Source: Leptodactylus fallax
Taxonomy: Eukaryota > Chordata > Amphibia > Anura > Leptodactylidae
Direction: 5' to 3'
DNA: 64,000 nt
Assembly: GCA_947044405.1 (NCBI GenBank)
Contig: CAMRHE010000133.1
Location: forward strand, 186,001 to 250,000
Shown: positions 57,420 to 64,000 of the stretch, piece by piece
Position numbering within the stretch: the stretch's first letter is position 1
How the letters are laid out: every line of letters starts with the position of its first letter
Position numbers and translations under genes: made by a program
The notes under the pieces: model-generated
What the model saw: only the letters and a program-made list of their open reading frames with translations
Told to the model about the DNA's origin: nothing
Databases searched by the model: none

Positions 57420-58317
57420 ATAAAATGGTCAAGAAACAGGAGATGGATAACATTAATGGGGGACAAGATAGCAGAAAACCTAAATATCATGTAACATCAG
57501 ATGGTGGGAATCAAATCTACTCATCCCAGGTATTCCAGGTGTAGACAGCATGACAGGCCGGGCGATTGTGATCGATTAACCCATGGAGATCAGACTCTAT
57601 CGAACTGCGTTCTTGTGTCAGCTATAATGGCATTTATCTTCTCATATAACATAATGTCACCAACTCGCCCAAGAACCTCAGACATCACAAGGGTCAGTGT
57701 CTGCTATCTGGATGCCACATGTATCCTCGCGAACTTAAGAATAGATTGTAGTAACTTAAACAGAGTATATTGCATGTCTATCGATCTGAGCCCTAGGAGC
57801 AAGACAGGTAAATTGTATAGAGTACTTCAAGAGTCACTGCAGCAACTGGGGCAGGGATACCCAAAATCACTTAATACTGGGCAAGTCCACCAGATGTGAA
57901 GGATATCTCTTCTAGACTGGGATCCCCTGTAACACAATGGGGAGACCGCAGGGTACATATGATTTAACTTAGCAGGAACCATGTAGGTTCCATGAAGTAT
58001 TTTCAAAGAGGTTTCCATCAGGATGGCCTGCCAACTTCCTCTGCTAATATTAACAGCGGTTCTGCCATTGGTTTAATGTCAGATCGAGCCTTCCAGCCTG
58101 TCATAAAGTCCAATTTAGTGGCGTGAGGAGGAGAGTTCAATTCACTATATATGACTGAGGCTCTATACAGACAGAGTCTGGGCTCGGCTTGTGGTAATAA
58201 TGCCTGAAACAAGTTGAAGACTGTATCCTATGAGTATCCTATGATGCGGTGATAGACTCTGGTACTCCCCGTAGCCTTATGTTCGACCTCCTGGACCTGT
58301 TTTCTAGATCTTCAAGT
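57420..58317 (-). pseudogene. L1-type LINE, ORF1 end joined to ORF2 C-terminus (internal deletion)
   Basis: On the minus strand, 58317 down to about 58140 reads LEDLENRSRRSNIRLRGVPE, a hallmark of L1 ORF1, then LFQALLPQAEPRLCLYRAS. It then passes to text of ORF2 C-terminal type, MVPAKLNHMYPAVSPLCYRG and ILHIWWTCPV (57830-58000). The bulk of ORF2 is therefore missing. Several stops and frameshifts are present. This is the same element as 59082-59340, separated by a MITE. Confidence 0.75.
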
Positions 58318-58321
58318 TTAA

Positions 58322-59077
58322 AGTGGTTGTCCAGGATAAAATGGAATTCCTACACTAATCTAAACACCCTCTCCCCACCTACTTTCTAAATTACATACTT
58401 TAGCAAAAATGTATATTTACCCAAATCCCTGGACCGCCCCAGGCACATTTTATGATTATCCGGTAACATTCCGTTTCCGGAAACTGGAAGTCACCAATAC
58501 TACCCCCCACACCCCATCATACTTTCCTGTCCTCCTTGCAGACTTCCTTCTGCGGGGACGGCTCCTGCTCTTCTTTGACGTCTGCCTGTGCGTTTGCAGG
58601 CCGGAAGAGCCTCCCACGCCTGCGCATAGAGATGGCTTGCCGGCTGCACCACAGTGCCGGACTACTGCACACGCGCCAGGAGAGTCAAATAAGAGGAGGA
58701 GCCGTCCTCGCAGAAGTCTGGAAGGAAGACAGGTAAGTATGATGGAGTGGAGGGGTGAGCTGAGTTAGTTAGTTGGGAAGGGCTTATAGTGGGCGGGATA
58801 GCTAGGGAGACAGGGAGGGGGTGTGAGAGAGGAAGGGGATGAGTGAGAGGGAGGTAGTGTGAGTCAGCCTACAACTACCATAATGCATTGCATGAACTAA
58901 GACAGCAGGAAGCTATACCATGTAAACAAATGCAGACGATGCCAGGGGCTCCCAGAGAAACCCAGAAATCACTCAAAACACTGCTAAAGGTATTTGGGTG
59001 CACTTATTAACCCATTAATAGCACTAACAGACCTTTTTAAAAAAAAAAAAAATAAAAATTTTGTCCGGAAAACCCCT
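58322..59077. mobile_element. TTAA-flanked MITE inserted in L1 ORF1, 756 bp
   Basis: TTAA at 58318-58321 and 59078-59081; ends AGTGGTTGTCCAGG and CCGGAAAACCCCT. It interrupts the L1 ORF1 codons exactly: the flanking frames meet again when one TTAA is counted once. The interior (58540-58740) is GC-rich and contains short open frames of no recognised type. Same terminal family as 8458, 39920 and 62650. Confidence 0.82.
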
Positions 59078-59081
59078 TTAA

Positions 59082-59340
59082 GTTCCAGAGCATCAAATCG
59101 CTGGACATGATCATCAAGTTGTGTCTTATCCTCTTCTAGAGTGTCAGCTATTTCATCAATTCTATCCTCGACCTCAGAAACCCTTGTGTCAATTTCGTGT
59201 ATCTGTTTAATAAAGTCCACTGACTTTATTATGGAGCTGAAGTGTCCATACTGACCTAGCGTCAGGTTGAGGGTCTTGTTCTAATGCCGCTAAAGATGTG
59301 GTGCTACCGTGTGATGACCCACTGTCGGCCATACTAGATG
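59082..59340 (-). pseudogene. L1-type ORF1 N-terminal part (coiled coil)
   Basis: On the minus strand an ATG near 59334 starts MADSGSSHGSTTSLAALEQ. After a frameshift, DFIKQIHEIDTRVSEVEDRI and DKTQLDDHVQRFDALE follow. This is a heptad-rich coiled-coil region as in L1 ORF1 trimerisation domains. It continues on the other side of the MITE at 58317. Confidence 0.75.
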
Positions 59341-60293
59341 GACACAGTGTCCAGAAGATTCAGTAAAGAGGTAGGGTCCATCCTGTGTTTTTTGTTTTTG
59401 CTCTTCTGGGAGCGAGTCAAGGTGGCCTGCTAAGGAGATGTGGGTAATAGCTATTGTGGGTTAAGAATGCCGTGGCCAGCAGCCGGTGTACTAGTCAGAC
59501 ATAGCTATTAGAGAAGGGTGCTGCAAATGGTCAGATTCCAGGATAAGAGACTATAGGAATACTCCAACGTGTGGCATGCAGAAGTTGACCTGTGTGGCAG
59601 GCAATGCAGCCAAAGTCGTTTTATAGAAAAGATGTCTGGCCCTTATCACAGAGGTGTCATCAGTTACATTAAAGCTGAGCCCATTCAGGCAGTGGTGTAA
59701 CTAAAGTCTTTCCCTAAAGCAAATTCTTGATAGTGATGGTTACGGCTGCTAAGGAGTTTAATGAACCTTAGTGTGGTCAGGGTAATCTGTGGGTCTCCTT
59801 GGCTTATGGGCCAGATGGAAGCTGAAATCTCAATACTGATGCCAGTGCTTATGGGCCCCCTAAGGCTCCTGGACCCCGGTGCAACTGCACCCCCTCAAGT
59901 TACGCCCCTGCACTCAGGTCCATGCACAATAGGGTAGTACATTATATTCACAGGGGAGCTAGGCCGTAAATACAAAGTGCCCACTTGCAGATGCTGCAGC
60001 TGAGGTAGAAGGACATCCTGCTACACATACTGGTCCAGGAGCCAGGTGTGTGTGAAATCTGAGGGCCTGCTCTTAGCAAGAGGGACCCGGCCATGACAGG
60101 CTTGTGCTGCCAGAGTGCGGACAGCTCTGTAGAGCCAGATTGGTGCTACTTATCAGGAGCTGTGAAGAGACGGTGAGCAGATGCCAAATGTCCGATCCTT
60201 AGTTGACAATTTAAAGGAGTCGTCCAGTCAATGCAAGTTATGGATAGGGGGTAACTTGCTGATCTGTGAAGGTCCCACTGCCGGAGTATTCTA
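59341..60293. other. No gene seen
   Basis: This would be the L1 5' leader side and beyond. No recognisable frame or repeat end. Bases 59800-59920 include repeat-like 'gggccccctaaggctcctgg' text. Confidence 0.35.
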
Positions 60294-60536
60294 GTCTATC
60301 ACCAGGATGGTGCGCTTCCTCATTTCAATTTCGATGTTCACAATACCTGAATGAAACCCTATCAGAACGTTGAATCGGCCACCGTGGAAGCAACAATTCA
60401 CCAATGGTGTGCTGGCCTCCATGATCACCAGACCTGTGACTTATTTCTGTGGGGCTACATTAATGACTTAGTGTGTTTGCCCTCCCAACCACAGGATCTG
60501 AATGACCTGAGACAACACATCACTGAAACAGTGGAG
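60294..60536 (+). pseudogene. mariner-like transposase fragment
   Basis: The plus-strand frames read YHQDGALPHFNFDVHNT, then (frame-shifted) ETLSERxIGHRGSNNSP and LFLWGYINDLVCLPSQPQDL. They resemble the second catalytic Asp region and the 'SPDLTPCDFFLWGY' type block of mariner transposases. There are at least three stops and frameshifts. No ends are visible. The SINE fragment at 60538 follows directly. Confidence 0.65.
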
Positions 60537-60537
60537 T

Positions 60538-60718
60538 GCCCTAGGTTCAAATCCAACCAAGGACAAAATATGCAAGGAGTTTGTATGTTCTCCCCGTGTT
60601 TGTGTGGGTTTTCTCCGGGTACTCCAGTTTCCTTCCACACTCCAAAGACATACCGATAGGGAATGTAGATTGTGAGCCCTATAGGGATGCTATACAAGTA
60701 AGAGAAATAAATAAATAA
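60538..60718 (+). mobile_element. tRNA-derived SINE, partial
   Basis: 'taggttcaaatccaaccaag' (B-box side), 'tgcaaggagtttgtatgttc', 'gggttttctccgggtactcc', 'attgtgagccctataggga' and a short (AAAT) tail. The A-box half is missing and the 3' part is shortened. Confidence 0.75.
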
Positions 60719-61281
60719 GCCCATATCCGAGGATATCCTGGCAAGCTAGAACTGGACTACATCCTAGACATCTGCCGTGTCACCCATGGAAATCAGATTG
60801 GATATTTGTAGTGTATGGATAAAACTTGAGTAGATAGTGCGTCTTTTCATGTTAGTAAATTTTGTCATATACTCTCAGCTATGTATACCAAGGCTATAAT
60901 TTTGCACTAAATCACCCTGTACCAAAAGGCAATTTCAATTCCCAGAGACAAGAGAATCCGGGGATACAAGTTTATGACAGTCTTTGACACACTTCACACA
61001 GGACTGAATTTGTCCCAATGATTTATGTCCTTCTACATCGAAGGACTCTATTCCAGAGATAGTGAGGTCACCAGATCTCTGAACTAACATCAATCTAGAG
61101 ACAATAAAACTTTCACACTGCTTATCTGGAAACTAATGAAGGACTCTCCTCCAAGCTCATTCTCATGTGTTTGTTTACACCATTTCTATGTTCCTTTGTG
61201 TGGAAATTCGTGAGGGTTTTTTTTTAGATACTTCATGTACATCATGTCTGATGAAGAATGCCAAATAGTCTTGAAAACTTA
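60719..61281. other. No gene seen
   Basis: Scanned on both strands; nothing recognised. Confidence 0.35.
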
Positions 61282-62219
<938 letters not shown>

Positions 62220-62649
62220 TACCTTCTAACATCTCTATACATTGCTGCATACATGGCTTCCCAGTCAGGACCTTGTGTTTCCTAGTATCCAGCTACATGG
62301 CACCAGTAATACATCATCCCACTGCCATGTCTCCTGTGTCTGGGAGCAACAACTATAATGACTATATATAAGGAAAGATCTAAACTTATTTACAGTTTGG
62401 CAGCAATTTAGTTTGGAGCAATTTCGGCCACAACTCCTGTCACGACCAAAGATTTGTGACATCATGGACGCAATGTGACCCCATTCACTTGAATTAATGA
62501 GGGTGTCAAAAGGTGACAAAGCAATCTTTGGTCTCAAGGCAAGAGTCCCAAGCCTAAAAGGGATAGTGGTAAACACCATTTTGGTCATAAATTATGGCAC
62601 TGCGTCTCCATTTCTGTCTAGTTGAATGGACTGGCTTGACTGTACTTAA

Positions 62650-62925
62650 AGAGGTTTTCCAATAGAACAAGTTATTCCCTATCTGTAGGATAGGGGAGAA
62701 CTTGCAGATCAGTGGGGGTCTGACCGCTTAGACCCCCACTAATCAGGAGAACAGGAAACTTTTGTCCGCTGTTCTGAATGAAGCAGTGGTTGGGCAGCAC
62801 ATACATGGCATAATGGAAATGACGTCTCTGGATTAGTGGGGGTCTGAGTGGTCGGAATGCCACTGACCTGCAAGTTCTCCCCTTTCCTATGAACAGGGAA
62901 TAACTTATTTCGTGGGAAAACCCTT
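62650..62925. mobile_element. TTAA-flanked MITE (AGGGGTTTTCC family), 276 bp
   Basis: TTAA at 62646-62649 and 62926-62929. The left arm 'agaggttttccaatagaaca', 'ggagaacttgcagatcagtgg' is inverted on the right as 'ccactgacctgcaagttctcc', 'gtgggaaaaccctt'. The 215-codon minus-strand open frame across it (62672-63319) has no recognisable domain and lies in repeats, so I do not call it a gene. Confidence 0.75.
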
Positions 62926-62929
62926 TTAA

Positions 62930-63323
62930 GACTAATAAGACACATATAAGAAGTGCCAAAAAGCATGGGTGCATGCCATACACTGTGCACACCCAATGTG
63001 ATGCCAGTCTTAAGCCACATATAATGCTGCCTAACATAACTGTATATAAGCAAGCATACAGGGCTGCTTTAACCATAGGGCCTGGTGCAAGTTCACCATT
63101 GGTGAGAATGAAGGAGAGCCTGTCTGCAAAAACAGCGGTTACCCGTGGACCCCATAGACTGTGGTGGAGAGACTTTTCTCTCTGCTGATTTTCGTAGGAA
63201 TCTGCGACGGAGTCTCTTACAGAGACTCCGACGCAGATTTGTACAAAGCCTAACCCCGCATTCACACGACTGAGTTTCACCCATGAAACTTGTCCCGTGT
63301 GTGTACCGGATTTAAACATTATG
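62930..63323. other. No gene; MITE-like scraps
   Basis: Bases 63120-63260 carry GGTTCACA-family interior text ('gagacttttctctctgctga', 'gacggagtctcttacagagactccgac'). No clear ends and no coding signal. Confidence 0.4.
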
Positions 63324-63480
63324 CCAGTAGTCAGACTCCTAGTGTTCTAGTTATCTATGATGTTAGGAGTCCCTGCCTCTCTGCTATATACTATCCCATA
63401 CTATAATCACTATGGAACATCGCTGAGAGGCAGGGGCTCCTAATATCATAGATAACTATACTGCTAAGAGTCCTTCTCCT
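63324..63480. mobile_element. Short palindromic repeat, about 150 bp
   Basis: Left 'agttatctatgatgttagga' and 'gtccctgcctctctgct' pair with right 'gagaggcaggggctcctaat' and 'atagataact'. Centre near 63405. Non-coding. Confidence 0.6.
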
Positions 63481-64000
63481 GACACACTGTTCAGGTGGGT
63501 AAATCCGGCCACACACACAGACCAAATTTCATGGCTGAAACCAGGTAGTTTAAGTTTGCACTGTCTAAAACTTATCTTTTGGTCAAGAACATGTTATTGT
63601 TATCTAAGGCAGTAAGAAATTGTTATCACAATTGTATGTATTCATTGTATTCTGCTTGTGGTTTTGTAATGTGACTGAGGGCGCTGCTAGGGGATGGCTC
63701 ACAGATAAGAAACAGACTCAGAGGCTACTGAACGAACACAAACCTAAGAGTTCTTGGTCTTCTCACTGACAGGTACATTTACTACAATGTTACTTGGCAG
63801 CATGGTGGGTTCTACCCCGTATATTGGCTGACCAGTCTCACAAACTCTCACTCAGTCATTGCTTCTTACTGGTATAAGACCTCCTCTAGGGCAGCAGTTA
63901 TGGTTCCTGCCCCTGATATATCCTCCTTTCAGGCCCTGTAGCCTGCGGCTAGTATCTGTTTGTATTGGGCCTAAGTGTCGTCGCCGCCTCAGGTGCTTGA
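63481..64000. other. No gene seen
   Basis: Nothing recognisable. The phrase 'ttcttggtcttctcactgac' at 63750 is of a type seen at LTR ends, but there is no pairing evidence. Confidence 0.3.

Noticed and set aside
58409..58768. 119-codon GC-rich plus-strand frame
   Set aside because: It is the interior of the TTAA MITE inserted in L1 ORF1 and similar GC-rich cores recur in repeats; no recognised domain.
62672..63319. 215-codon minus-strand open frame
   Set aside because: It covers a TTAA MITE and other repeat text and contains no recognisable domain. The hydrophobic stretch looks accidental.
63600..64000. LTR at the right window edge
   Set aside because: Some LTR-like wording, but no paired copy, primer-binding site or polypurine tract visible.

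Overview
The window is vertebrate nuclear DNA, most likely from an anuran amphibian. It is about 95% non-coding and repeat-rich, with one recognisable intron-containing gene and at least seven Tc1/mariner-type copies of different families. It also holds Ty3/gypsy, L1-type and Rex1/L2-type retroelement fragments, tRNA-derived SINEs, many palindromic MITEs and three minisatellites. The only host gene I can support is dead end homolog 1 (dnd1), a germ-plasm RNA-binding protein, on the minus strand. All four coding exons are intact: exon 1 32325-32363, exon 2 26774-26897, exon 3 25652-26113, exon 4 18341-18783. They join in frame with GT/AG junctions to a predicted 355-residue protein. A TATA box lies about 95 bases upstream of the start codon.

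Layout. 1-18 kb: an L1 ORF1 scrap, a dead Tc1 element (1086-2402), a Tc1 scrap near 4 kb, a structurally complete Tc1 element with an uninterrupted 340-residue transposase (4457-6105), fragments of a TTAA-flanked repeat family, a 5'-truncated LINE (14071-15250) and a SINE. 18-32.5 kb: dnd1, whose introns 1 and 3 are swollen by TTAA-flanked elements (one is 4.75 kb) and a 394-bp palindrome. 32.66-35.99 kb: a G-rich 27/28-bp minisatellite starting about 300 bp upstream of the dnd1 start codon. 36-46 kb: palindromic MITEs, some nested, and a Tc1 fossil in which a 34-bp piece of transposase sequence has expanded into a tandem array. 47-52 kb: an L1 fragment split by a DD38E Tc1-type element, then a Ty3/gypsy pol fossil split by a DD35E element. 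52.1-54.5 kb: a 30-bp minisatellite. 54.5-64 kb: more MITEs and SINEs, an L1 copy split by a TTAA MITE, a mariner scrap and a deleted Tc1 element.

Apart from dnd1 and the transposase at 4855-5877, I found no believable protein gene. The long open frames in the minisatellites (up to 755 codons at 51.9-54.2 kb) follow from repeat units of 27 or 30 bp and are not evidence of genes. No tRNA, rRNA or CRISPR feature was found. Statements on family identity rest on motif recognition by eye; no database search was possible.
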